A stretch of DNA of 64,000 nucleotides from contig NC_090157.1 of NCBI RefSeq assembly GCF_017916325.1, positions 191,001 through 255,000 of the forward strand, read 5' to 3'. A program made the translations under genes and the position numbers. The notes beneath the pieces were generated by a model. It saw only the letters and a list, made by a program, of their open reading frames with translations. It did no database searches and was not told the origin of the DNA. Shown piece after piece: positions 19,724 to 29,765 of this stretch (position 1 is its first letter; every line of letters begins with the position of its first letter). The stretch comes from Leishmania martiniquensis (taxonomy: Eukaryota > Euglenozoa > Kinetoplastea > Trypanosomatida > Trypanosomatidae).

Positions 19724-22372
19724 TCAGTTGTGATAGAGGGGCTTGTGGGGGGGCGATGAAAAGCGGGCCCGATTCAGCGCAGCCTCCAGCGACCGTACCG
19801 TCAGCCCTGCCTTCTCTATTTTCTTCTGTGTCTTCGACGACTTCATAGCGATCTCGAAGAGGAGCCCGTTATCGTGGAAGCACTGCCGCATTTCCTCGAC
19901 CAGGGCTGTGTTGATAGTGTGCAGGCGTAGTACCAGCCCCTGAATGCGCTTCAACTTTGCGTCGATGATCACGTCTCTCTCCGCGTCCTTCGCAAGAAGC
20001 TGCTCCTCAAGTGACCGGATGCGACTGTGCAGCTGCTGCACGGTCTCACCAGCTGTAGCGCCGTCTTCGCTTTTCATGTTTGCCATCGCACCGAAGCTAG
20101 TAAGAGACCGCACCGCCTCTGTCACCTGGGTATCGCGCACGGTGGCCTTCGGATCTTTGATCTGCAGCGGCTTTCCCCGCGTCACGTGCGTGGCGGCACT
20201 CAGTAGACGCCAAAGGTACGAGTTGACGAGGTTGCCGTGGTCCCTGGCCTCGTCCAGCTCGTCTTCGAGTGTGTTGTTCCTCTCGGTTAGACGGCTCAAG
20301 CGCTGCATCAGCTCAGCCTTCTCGCGGTCTGCCTTCTCCTTGAGCTGACTGTACGAGTACTGCAGGCTTTGATGCTCAATGTGCAATTGGGTAAGCTCGG
20401 CGAGGTAGTCGTCGCCGCGGTGCTTCTCCAGTAAACGTTCCTGGCTCTGCTGCAACTGCGAACGCAGCAGCAGCACCTCCTCCTGTAGCGTGCCATGCTG
20501 CTCCTCGAAAGCGCTCATGAGCTCCTCGGCCTCGCTGTTGCGCCTTGTGAGTGCCTTTATCGCTTCTGCCTGAGACTTGTTTTCCCCCTCCAACTCGCGA
20601 CAAAGGCTGTCCAGCTCGTCAAGGGACGCCTGCGTCGCCTCCAGAGCTGCTTCACGTTCCTTCAGCAATCGCCGCGTCGACGTGAGAGACTGCCGCAGCG
20701 ATGCAACATCGACAAGGGCGGCTGCGCCATCGGCGTCAGAAGTGCCACCCTCGCGCGCGAGCTCCTCTCGGGCCTTGAGCTCACGAACCTGTTCTTGCAA
20801 CGCATCCTTTTGTGCGGCGAGCTGCGCAATTATCATCGACTGCTGCTGCTGCTGGTTCATCAACGGCGCCGGGCCAGGGGCGCCCGGTGAGACTTCCTGC
20901 TGCGCCGAATCGGCTCGCCCAATACTGGACAGCTGTGCCTCGTATTGACGTATCTTCAGCTGCTTGCCCCACAGGTAAAGCGTCTGGGCGATAAGGAGCT
21001 TCTTCGTGTGCCGAAGTGCCGCCGTCAGTTCTAACACGCGCGTCCGCGCGTTGGCCACCTCGTTCACATGCACCTTGTTCTTGACGCGCTTCGCTCGAGA
21101 GGCGAACTGCAAGGTGCTGCGAGACTCGTTCGCGCTCTCGATAGCGGGGGTGATGCAGCAAAGCAAGACCGTGAAGGAATTGCCACCGATCGCGGTCTTC
21201 AACAGATGGGTTAACCGCGAGTCTCGGTAAGGGATGAAGGACGCGGCACCGCCGGGGTGCGGATGACTCCCCTCGCTTACCAGGCGGTCAATAACGGTGG
21301 TGAGGGTGGTGAGGGACTTGTTGATGTGACCACCCTCGATCATGCGCAGCCCAGTGGCACCCGTCTTCGCCACCCGCTCCGAGCCCGCGAGGTCAACCAT
21401 ATTCAGAGTCGAAAAAATCTTCTTCTTGTGTTTGACAGCCTTCGCTGAGGTTGCTACTCCGCCAACGAGGGCGGATTTACCGCCCGCGCCGCTGCGCCCC
21501 GTCTGTGTAGGCAAGGCGCATCCTTCATCGGCCTCTTCCTCCTCTTCCTGCGCAGAGATGTCGTCGACCTCGTCCCCCTCCTCGCCGACCTCGACTAGCG
21601 CGTCCTCGACGTAGTGCCAGCGCTCCACCATAACGCGTATCACACAGTGGGAACGGCTGGAGTGCTCGTTTACGGCTGTCGTTGCCGAAACCCGCGACGC
21701 GGCGTGGGCGTAGATGACGGCCGTACATTCCTGCGCCGACGCGACTCGCATCCGAAGGGCGTTGTGCACATAGACGCCATACTCGTTCTCACGGATGCTG
21801 AGTATCGGCGGCGATGCTGAAAAAGGCGCTACGTTCGATGGCGATGACGGAGACCACCATCCGCGAGCGTGGGTGGCAGGGGGCGCATCCCTTACACCGC
21901 TGCCACTAGCGTCGGTGCTTCGCAGCAGATCGCGCAGCTGCTCGTTGTATATTTCCAGGACCGAGACAAACACGTCCGTGTGCATGTGGGGCTTCTGCTC
22001 CTGCTCCTCAGTGAGAGCCTGGAAGAGATCATGGACGACAAGAGGCACGAGCCCAGGCGAATGGGCTGCGGTGTCGCCGAACATGGTGTACGACTTGCCG
22101 CTTCCAGTCTGACCGTAGGCAAATACAGTACCGTTGTACCCCTGCGCCACGCGCGCTACGATGCTGCTGCGCACATTGCGATCGTAAAGCTCCTCTGTCG
22201 TTGCACCGGTGTCGTAAACGCAATCAAAGGTGAAGACGTTATCCGGCTGCCCGATCTCCGTGAGGGTTGTCGCATCGACACGCCAGGCCGTCTTCGACTC
22301 ATGAAGATCGCTGCGGATGGGGCGGAGGCGTACCGCCACCTCAATCGAGCTCGCCGTCTGCGTAGCGCCCAT
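19724..22372 (-). CDS. kinesin motor protein with C-terminal coiled coil
   Basis: 882 residues, ATG at 22372 confirmed. N-terminal motor domain begins almost at once (EVAVRLRP, 11-18). P-loop GQTGSGKS at 87-94, switch I SSRSH at 238-242, switch II DLAGSE at 327-332, HINKSLTTL near 349-357, and the microtubule-facing IPYRDSRLTHLL near 380-391. All nucleotide-binding motifs are intact, so it should be an ATP-driven microtubule motor. An N-terminal motor suggests plus-end direction, which is inference. Two inserts stand out: Ser/Pro-rich 153-188, and a highly acidic then Gly/Ala-rich 253-317 between switch I and switch II. Heptad-rich coiled coil runs from about 430 to 860, with a QQQQQ run, which predicts dimers. 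I cannot place it in a named class; a kinesin-7-like or kinetoplastid-specific type are both possible. Confidence 0.95.
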   Translation of the reverse strand: MGATQTASSIEVAVRLRPIRSDLHESKTAWRVDATTLTEIGQPDNVFTFDCVYDTGATTEELYDRNVRSSIVARVAQGYNGTVFAYGQTGSGKSYTMFGDTAAHSPGLVPLVVHDLFQALTEEQEQKPHMHTDVFVSVLEIYNEQLRDLLRSTDASGSGVRDAPPATHARGWWSPSSPSNVAPFSASPPILSIRENEYGVYVHNALRMRVASAQECTAVIYAHAASRVSATTAVNEHSSRSHCVIRVMVERWHYVEDALVEVGEEGDEVDDISAQEEEEEADEGCALPTQTGRSGAGGKSALVGGVATSAKAVKHKKKIFSTLNMVDLAGSERVAKTGATGLRMIEGGHINKSLTTLTTVIDRLVSEGSHPHPGGAASFIPYRDSRLTHLLKTAIGGNSFTVLLCCITPAIESANESRSTLQFASRAKRVKNKVHVNEVANARTRVLELTAALRHTKKLLIAQTLYLWGKQLKIRQYEAQLSSIGRADSAQQEVSPGAPGPAPLMNQQQQQSMIIAQLAAQKDALQEQVRELKAREELAREGGTSDADGAAALVDVASLRQSLTSTRRLLKEREAALEATQASLDELDSLCRELEGENKSQAEAIKALTRRNSEAEELMSAFEEQHGTLQEEVLLLRSQLQQSQERLLEKHRGDDYLAELTQLHIEHQSLQYSYSQLKEKADREKAELMQRLSRLTERNNTLEDELDEARDHGNLVNSYLWRLLSAATHVTRGKPLQIKDPKATVRDTQVTEAVRSLTSFGAMANMKSEDGATAGETVQQLHSRIRSLEEQLLAKDAERDVIIDAKLKRIQGLVLRLHTINTALVEEMRQCFHDNGLLFEIAMKSSKTQKKIEKAGLTVRSLEAALNRARFSSPPHKPLYHN

Positions 22373-22442
22373 TACCCACGCGACCAGAGAAAGGAAAAGG
22401 ACGCTGCAAAAGAATGTAGGAGAGGCGGCGCGGCCTTGGAGG

Positions 22443-22470
22443 CTGCACCGGAGCGAAAACGGGGAGAGGG
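22443..22470 (-). promoter_or_regulatory. putative trans-splice acceptor, kinesin gene
   Basis: Plus-strand purine tract 22450-22470 with CT at 22443-22444. This would give a 5' UTR of about 70 nt. Confidence 0.4.
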
Positions 22471-24526
22471 GCTGAAAGGACGGTTCAGTACGTCGACTCG
22501 GTGTTGACGCGGAGACCCCTTCTTGCCCTCTCGCAGTCTACCACCGCTCTCACTTTCTCTCTTTGCTCTATGCACCCCAGCCCTCGATCGGGTTCGCATG
22601 CGCTCTGGACGCGGAAGGCGAACAGCTGCTGCGTATGGCGCCAGCGTGCACAGAATATCACGCGCGAGGGCAGCTCTCTCGACGCGACGGATACAGCGTG
22701 CCCCCTTTTTGCTGCTTACGTATGTATTTCTGAGGGGAGGGAGTAAACAGGGAAACGAAAAAAAAGCACTGCACCCAAATGGTTGAGGCTCTTCCCCTAA
22801 GCAGAGTTCTGCTGCGTCACAGACACACACGCCCAGATTCTCACAGGTGCACACACCCACATGTATGTGTACAAATATGTGCGAAAGTGTTTGGGCGAGT
22901 ATACACGCGGTGCGCAGAGGCCAAGAGTTGGGCAAAGAAAGTGGCGAAGTAAACCACGATGCTCTCGCTTGAAAAGAGGCGCCGCGTCGCGCATTCTGAG
23001 CCTCGAGAGGGGAGAGAGGCCGTGGGTGGAAGCACCGCGATGGCGAAGCGGCGTTTGGCCAGTGGCTAAAACGGCATACCGACGAGGAGGCAGAAGTGAA
23101 AGAGAGAGAAAATGTGTGTGTGTGTGGCGAAAGGGGTTCGGACGGCGGCAATCACGGCCCGAGAAGGAAAGGCAAGGGGCCGACGAAAACGAAAAAAAAA
23201 AGACGTCCGAATGAAGGCTAAGGGGAGAGGAATCCACGGTGGCCTCTCACGTACGCAGCCTTGCGCTTCTGCTGCTGGCCCACCATCTCCTGCACACCCC
23301 TTCCTTAGCGTCCTCACATGCGGACGTCACCAGCCCACACCTCGGCCCTGCTACACTCGCACAGAGCGAGAGAGAGAGAGGGGGGAGGCAGAGGTGCTGG
23401 TATGTACACCAACTCATCTTGTAGAGCCGCTTACAATGCCACAGAGGAAAAGAGGCAGGCAGGCAACACAGACAGAGCAAGGTGCCTTTCCCCACCACCA
23501 CCACCACCCCTTCTGCTCGTTGCCACCGCACCCACCGCACGCAAAACGACAGACAAACACACACGCGTGCGCCGCTCCCACTTCGCCACTGTGGCGCCTC
23601 GTCTCATCCTCAGACGAAAAAAAGGGGGGCGCTGAGCGCGCCCATTGCTCCTTTGGCTTTTTCTGCTTCGGCCTATGTTGGCCTTTACAAGAGCGCCATC
23701 AAGACAGAAAAGTGTCTGCATGTGTATATGCATGCGTGTGTGTGTGTGTGTTTGGGCGGGGGAGAGGGTTTAAAATGGCCGAGGAGTGGGGAGGGGAGGC
23801 TTGAGAGCAGCTATCCTCGCTCTCGCACAGCGGGAGAAGATGAAAAACAATTGCGAGCGACGTGCGACTCGCTGTGGTGGCAAAGAGGTATGCTGCAGAA
23901 AGAGTACACAGATGGCGTGGGCGCCAAACACAACAAAAAAAAGGGTGTGGAGCTCGCGGCAACGTAGCCGAGACGAAAACAGCAATCGAACGGAGAGGGA
24001 GACGTATCGTTCGACCAAAGATGGCGAAAGGAAGACGGTGAAAGCGAGGGAGGTTGACGTGCCGCAGATGTCTCTGTGTGTGTGTGTGTGTGGGTGGGTG
24101 TGTGTAAACATGTGTCACCGAAGCTGTCTCTTTACCGTAAACCTTCGCCTCCTCCCACACACACACACACACGCACACACACCAGCAGCAGCACCACCAC
24201 CACCGCTCGCCTCTACTCCACCATGGCTCTTTTTCTCTTCAGCGCGTCAGCCGGTTCTCCCCTTCAACTGCGCCCCTCTTCAGCTGCCTTGCGCAGCGCT
24301 TCGTCGCCCTCGCCCATAACGGCCCCCACCCCCTTCACCATCACCGCGTAGCTGCGGTTCGCCGGACAGCGTCGTCGCAGAAAACATGAAATGTGACACC
24401 GCCTGTCCCACTCGCGCATTCATACATGTAAAACGAGGCGCCTCTACAATCCCCCGGCAGCGGGGCCATCCGGCATTCGCCCCCTCCTCCTCCTCCTCCT
24501 CCTCCCCGCGCACGCCTCCCACACAC
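22471..24526. other. gene-free interval between RPT1 and kinesin genes
   Basis: About 2 kb of low-complexity DNA with several A runs, TG/AC microsatellites (23735-23751, 24072-24094, 24156-24182) and CAC/CCT repeats. The longest minus-strand frame (259 residues, ending at the kinesin ATG) is Ser/Pro/His-rich and family-less, and I read it as UTR sequence. Confidence 0.6.
24156..24182 (+). repeat. (CA)n microsatellite in the RPT1 3' flank
   Basis: CA repeats, followed by CAG/CAC trinucleotide runs. Confidence 0.9.
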
Positions 24527-25840
24527 TCAGTTGTACACCATGTACTTCGCCGTCGCACTGAACTTGTGCTGGCCCTTTACCACCTTGTTCACCGAGTCTA
24601 AGAAGTCTTTCTCGTTGATGGTCTTGCGGCGGGCGCGGATAGCAAACATGCCGGCCTCTGTGCAAACCGAGCGCAGATCAGCGCCGGTGGTGTTCGGGCA
24701 GAGACGAGCAATCAGCTCAAATCGAACGTCCTTTTCACACGACAGGGAGCGCGAGTGGATTCGAAGGATGTTCGTGCGCCCCTCCAAGTCCGGCAGACCG
24801 ATCTCGAGCTTTCGATCCATGCGCCCTGGACGGGTCAGCGCGGGATCCAGGGTGTCCGGCCGATTCGTTGCCATGATGACCTTGATGTTGCCGCGTGAGT
24901 CGAACCCGTCCATCTGATTCACCATCTCCAGCATGGTGCGCTGAATCTCGTCGTCGCCGTCACCGCTGCCGCGGCTGCCGCCGACGGCATCGACCTCGTC
25001 AAAGAAGATGATGCAAGCCTTCTTTGTACGCGCCAGCTGGAAGATCTCACGGATCATGCGAGCGCCCTCGCCGATGTAGCGCTGCACCAGCTCGGAGCCG
25101 ATCACACGGATGAACGTGGCATCCGTGCGGTTAGCTACGGCCTTCGCGAGCAGCGTCTTGCCCGTGCCAGGAGGGCCGTAAAGCAGTACGCCCTTCGGGG
25201 GATCAATGCCAAGCTGCGTGTACTTTTCCGGGTGTGTGATGGGCAGCTCCACCACCTCTCGAATACGCTCAATCTGCTCCTTGACACCACCCACGTCGGC
25301 GTACGTCACGTCGGGCTTGTCCTCTACCTGCATCATGGACACAGATCGGTCGATGCGTGGCGGTAGCGGGATCTCAATCTGAATTTTACTGTAGCCCATC
25401 ACAATGCCAACACGCATAGACTCCTCAATGTCCTCCGGGGCAACACGCTCGCCTATGGTGACGACATACTTCGCATGATCGCGGATGCTGATCACATACC
25501 GAGCGTCGTCTTGACCCTTGTTGAGGATGCGCTCGCAGCGGCCGACGTGCAGCGGGTTTTCGCGCTCCAACACCTTCTGGTCGCTGTTCAGGTCCCACTG
25601 CACGGCCGGCGCGAGGCCCATCTCACTCTCCTTCATGCCGCCCATCTTGTTCAGCTCCTCGACGTGCGACTTCACGAACTCCTCGAGCTCCTTGATGCTC
25701 GCGTGGTAGGGGCCGGAGCCGTAGAGGTTCAGCAGGGCGATGTCATCCTTGTCCAGAGGAACAATCTCCTTCTCCTCCTTGTCGTCGTCCTTCACGCGGA
25801 CAGTGTTTTTGGTCTGACACGCACCCCTCTCGTTCGACAT
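24527..25840 (-). CDS. RPT1: 26S proteasome regulatory ATPase RPT1
   Basis: 437 residues from the ATG at 25840. AAA+ subunit of the 19S base that unfolds ubiquitinated substrates and threads them into the 20S core. Seen: N-terminal helix, then an OB-type domain (about 75-165); Walker A GPPGTGKT (222-229); Walker B IIFFDE (277-282); pore-loop region around [11 protein letters not shown]; arginine-finger region RPGRMDRK (337-344); and the small helical domain. The family member is set by details shared with RPT1/PSMC2: DIALLNLYG near 33-41, [28 protein letters not shown], and the C-terminal [11 protein letters not shown] instead of a HbYX tail. Its length matches the family. The frame extends to 25951, but that segment lies beyond the probable splice acceptor. 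Expected to work with the RPT5 encoded 13 kb away in the same unit. Confidence 0.97.
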   Translation of the reverse strand: MSNERGACQTKNTVRVKDDDKEEKEIVPLDKDDIALLNLYGSGPYHASIKELEEFVKSHVEELNKMGGMKESEMGLAPAVQWDLNSDQKVLERENPLHVGRCERILNKGQDDARYVISIRDHAKYVVTIGERVAPEDIEESMRVGIVMGYSKIQIEIPLPPRIDRSVSMMQVEDKPDVTYADVGGVKEQIERIREVVELPITHPEKYTQLGIDPPKGVLLYGPPGTGKTLLAKAVANRTDATFIRVIGSELVQRYIGEGARMIREIFQLARTKKACIIFFDEVDAVGGSRGSGDGDDEIQRTMLEMVNQMDGFDSRGNIKVIMATNRPDTLDPALTRPGRMDRKLEIGLPDLEGRTNILRIHSRSLSCEKDVRFELIARLCPNTTGADLRSVCTEAGMFAIRARRKTINEKDFLDSVNKVVKGQHKFSATAKYMVYN

Positions 25841-25883
25841 TGCGCCGATGTTACGTGTGAGTGAGCGAGAGCAACAAATGACA

Positions 25884-25913
25884 CTGGTGGATGTGGCGGG
25901 GAGGGAGGGGGGA
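25884..25913 (-). promoter_or_regulatory. putative trans-splice acceptor, RPT1 gene
   Basis: Purine tract 25898-25913 on plus, with CT at 25884-25885, so AG about 44 nt upstream of the ATG at 25840. Confidence 0.45.
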
Positions 25914-28052
25914 TGACTGAGGTGCGCGATAGCTGTAGGGAAGACGTGCACAGGCCCTCACCGCTCCTCCACGCGTGTCTCTTCGTCTTTTTTACCCGAC
26001 CGCCCCTCAGCCGTTCCGACGAGCGTCTCCTGTTCTCTCTTCTTCGGAGTCCGTGCTTCGCTGATGTGCTGTGGCAGCGGCGGCAGTGCTCCCCCGCCGA
26101 GGAAGGAGGGGGTGAATGACTGAGGGAGGGGGAGGGGAGCTGCGGACCTTCGCACGAAGGAAACGCAAGAGGCGAAAGAAATAATATATATTATATATAT
26201 GCTTTCAGCCTATTGCCAAACAGTGTGTACAGCGAGACAGGAGTAGGAGCTGGGAGCACGCAGTCGATGAAACTTAGACGCTCAGAGCAGAGGTGAGGTA
26301 GGCAGACACACACAGACAGAAGGGGAGAGAGAGAGCAGGCAGCGTGATGGTGCAGTGGATGGGACAATAGGCTGAGAAGTTTCTTCGTGAAGAGAAGATC
26401 GAGGTGTCCGCCGCGTCCCTTTCACTCTCTCTTCAGAGCGAGCCGAGTGGGTAAAACCCATGAGCACGTGGCACACGCACCGCTGCCATCTTACAGATTT
26501 TCTTTGACGATGTTTCACATGCACGACTCAGCCGCGATGGGGGGAGGGGGGAGGGCAACTGTCTGGCCAGGTCCTGACGAGCAACAAGAGTGACACTTAA
26601 CGGAAAGGAAAAGGAAGACTCATAACGCCAAGAAGAGTCGACGAGATCCCCCATCCGCGACGGCAAATGTGCAAGGAGGAAAAAAAGTGTGTGGGGGGGG
26701 GGCACATAACAGAAGACCTGCGGTCTGGTTTGTGCAGCTGCTGGTGCTCTAGTGTCGCCAGCGCACGACCGGCGTCTCCTCCTCACTCGGCATGACGCCT
26801 TCAGCGCAGACGAGCTTCAGTCTGTACTCCTCGCCTCGTCCTCCAACGTTCAATGCTACAGGAATGAGGAGCAAGAAAGAGGCGAACAGACACAGCACGC
26901 AGGAGGCGCTGTTGGGAAGGAGAGAGGAGGTGTACGATGCCTCCTCGCACCCGTGCTCGTGCGTCAGCGCAGGACGCTCTAACGGGAAGGGATGGAGATC
27001 TGCGTCAGCCACTTCTAGAAGATTGAGTACTTCATGCAACTAGGCGAAACCCGCTGCCGCCCGCCCGCCCGTCCGTCCGTCCGCCCCCCCCTCACACACA
27101 CACACACTCTCCTCACCGGAGACCCCCACCCTACTCGGACAAGCACGCCTTGGGCACCTGCCAGGCCTGTGATAATGTCGGGGGCAGAAGAAGGGGTGAG
27201 AAACGAAGACAAGCGAAACTGTACGGCACCACTCTACGCCTGTGTGGACTCGCTCCTACTCGGATGTGCCTTTCCCCTTACCCCCCTCCCCGCCGCCCTT
27301 TTCTGTCTGCTCTCTTTCTAACTCCGATGGGAAGGGAAGGCGAACACACGCACACACGCACATCACAACGCCACAACGTCACCGAAAGGGAAACAGGGGG
27401 GGCCACCAGCGTCCTAAGCGATCAACGCCCAAAGATGGAGAGGAAAGAGGAGGGAGAGTGGGAATCAGGCACCCATCAACACCAAAACGGCACGTATCAC
27501 ACAGCCTGCAGCCACGCACACCCACACACGTCAAAGCACGCCGCAGAGGAGGAGAGGGGGGCGGGGGAAGAGTAAGGGAGCAAGCAAGAGCGCGCCCACA
27601 AGTGGTACTTGAACGTGCCCACCGCCGCTGAAAGAGATGTGGGCGAGAGCGAAAGACAGAGCGTAGAACCACAAGGGCGGCATTGCGGGAAGCAGAGAGC
27701 ACGCAGTTTCGGCATGCACGCAGTTTTCTGCTCTTCTGCAGCTCTGCATATGCTCACCTCGCCGCACGCGAGCATCTTGCGCACGTCTGCTCACGGGCGT
27801 ATCCCCTTAACGAGACGGAAAGCCGTCAATTCGTCTAGGTCCCGTCTCATCTCGATCCTTCCTCAGAAGGCCATGCATGCAGCTATCAGCAGCGAGCGAA
27901 TTGCCAAGGGAGCTCTGCAAGATGTAACGCACACCCTCAACTCCACCCACGGCATGCAGTGGGAAAGAGGAGGTCCGGCATGGAAGAGACGTAGGGTGAC
28001 AAAAAAAAGAAACGAGGCCGCATGATAGGTCGCCCCGGCTTCCTCACTTCCT
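25914..28052. other. gene-free interval between RER1 and RPT1 genes
   Basis: About 2.1 kb without a supported gene. AT-only tract at 26179-26200, several CA runs, and CCGT/CCGC repeats at about 27056-27080. It probably includes the long 3' UTR of RER1. Small frames of up to 141 residues are compositionally biased. Confidence 0.6.
26179..26200 (+). repeat. AT-only tract
   Basis: Alternating A/T sequence of about 22 bases in otherwise GC-rich surroundings. Confidence 0.85.
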
Positions 28053-28604
28053 TCACGAAGTGTTCTTGGGCACAAACTTGGGCTTGCCAGTGTTCCACGG
28101 GACATAGCCATGCCTCATCATGTGCCGCACACGCCCGCCCACCTGCGTGGCGAACAGCACCAGGAAGTAGAGCACCAGAATGGGCCAGAACACGGGGATG
28201 TCCAGAAACGAAAACATCGTGAGACACAGACACACGACCACCACTGTGAACATCTGCTTCCACACGACGAACTCCTGCACCTTTGGCATGAACGGGCGGT
28301 AATCCTCGCCCTCTGCGTGAGTCGTCGGCAGCGAGGTGACGTCGCCCTCATCCGGCTCGGACAGCGGCGTGATGAGCAGCAGCAACAGGTAGAGCAAGTG
28401 GATGCAGAGGCCGTACGTGATCACATAAAAGCCCCCAAATGTCACCACGCGGGCCACGTACAAGAGCGCTAAGAAGGCAAAGAAGCACCACCGCATCGCA
28501 CGGTGCGGCACAGAGGCATCAAGGTACCGCTTGTAGGTGAGGTGTGCCTTTCGAAAAAAGGAGTTGCCGTTACGCGGCTCAAGGAAGTCGTGGGAGAGCG
28601 ACAT
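28053..28604 (-). CDS. RER1: RER1 family Golgi-to-ER retrieval receptor
   Basis: 183 residues from the ATG at 28604, close to the usual 190-210 of the family. RER1 sits in the cis-Golgi and returns escaped ER membrane proteins in COPI vesicles by recognising polar transmembrane segments. Seen: YKRYLDASVPHRAMRW (24-39), four membrane segments arranged as two hairpins (about 40-58, 62-80, 118-134 and 136-154), the conserved cytosolic stretch YRPFMPKVQEFVVW (102-115), IPVFWPILVLYF (136-147), and the tail HMMRHGYVPWNTGKPKF. These are family signatures and no segment is missing. The ORF reaches 28733 in frame, but the extra N-terminus lies upstream of a plausible acceptor and is not seen in the family. 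Confidence 0.97.
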   Translation of the reverse strand: MSLSHDFLEPRNGNSFFRKAHLTYKRYLDASVPHRAMRWCFFAFLALLYVARVVTFGGFYVITYGLCIHLLYLLLLLITPLSEPDEGDVTSLPTTHAEGEDYRPFMPKVQEFVVWKQMFTVVVVCLCLTMFSFLDIPVFWPILVLYFLVLFATQVGGRVRHMMRHGYVPWNTGKPKFVPKNTS

Positions 28605-28678
28605 CGCAGCGGCGAGAGATCCTGAGAGAGCGAACGCGCACACCGGCAACGCGAGCGAATAGCAAAAGGCAGCGACAG

Positions 28679-28723
28679 CTGAGGTTTGTGTCGGTGTGTT
28701 TGGGGATGGGGGGAGAAGATAGA
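28679..28723 (-). promoter_or_regulatory. putative trans-splice acceptor, RER1 gene
   Basis: Purine-rich 28701-28723 on plus, with CT at 28679-28680. This gives a 5' UTR of about 75 nt. Confidence 0.35.
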
Positions 28724-29765
28724 CCACGACCAATTGTAAGGCTGAGAACCAAAAGCCCTACAGCGTTGCTTATGATGAGGGAGCGCTGGCGGAGGGTAGA
28801 GCGACAGCGCCGCCACTCACGCGTAGAGGTTCACGAACCGAGTGAAACGAGGGCGCGATGAGGGCCCACCAACGTGCCGCTCCTTCTCCGTGTGCGGCGG
28901 AAAGAGAGCCGCAGCGACTGCAAAAGGGTTCGGGGGGTCTTAGAAGAAGTGCGTTGCAGTCTCTATCTCTTGCTGCACAAGCCACAGCAGCAGCGATACG
29001 ACCAAAAAAAGGGTGGCTACACCGGTCTGTATTAGGTCGACAGAGGCACAGCCACGCGCGAAAGTGTGTGTGGGGGGAGGGGGGAGGGAGGGGGTTCGCT
29101 GCGTGCGTGTCTTCGGTCTTATTTTTCTTTTGTGTGTGCACGCGCGTTTGGTGCTTCCTCTTGGCTGATGGAGGGAGGAGGGGGGCAAACGTTGCTCAGC
29201 GAACTCATCTTCGCGCGCGCGCGCGAAAGAGAAGGGGGAGGGAGATGAGGAAGAAGAGGGAAGCAGGTGAGGGCCCGCGTCGCAGGCGGTAAGAAGAAAT
29301 GAGAGTAGAGCAGCAGAGGATCTGCACTTGGCAAAAGAGGATGTATGAGGAGCAAGAGAGAAGCAAGCACTTACCACCATCACCCGCATCCCGCTCCACC
29401 CTCTGTCGCTCTGCACGCTCCTCTTCATAGCAGCTTCAAGGATGCTGTCCTCGCTTCGCACAGCACTCATAGTGTAACGCCTGGCCTCAGACGAATGCAT
29501 CAACAGGCATGCATGTCCCTCATTTCTGCGCTGTTACCGTTTTTCTGTGTGCTGACTCGTTACGCGACACGCGAAGCGTGTCCTTACCTCTGATGCTCGG
29601 ACACCCTTTCGAGCGCTGGTGGCAGGGACGCAGAAGAAGTCATCTCAAGAACACCGGGTCGTGGACTCTGCCGACGGCGTATCGAGAAGAAACCTCGACC
29701 CATCCACCCACCCACCCCCTTATAGGTTCTCGTGCACTATGGGGTTCATTTGCAGACGCTTTCGG
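28724..29765. other. gene-free interval
   Basis: About 1 kb. Strong purine tract at 29068-29093, GC alternation (GC)n at about 29213-29224, and another purine tract at 29225-29275. No gene supported. Confidence 0.6.

Noticed and set aside
22372..23151. 259-residue minus-strand frame just upstream of the kinesin
   Set aside because: Made of pyrimidine-rich spacer (Ser/Pro/His/Cys runs); it contains a microsatellite-encoded stretch and resembles no protein.
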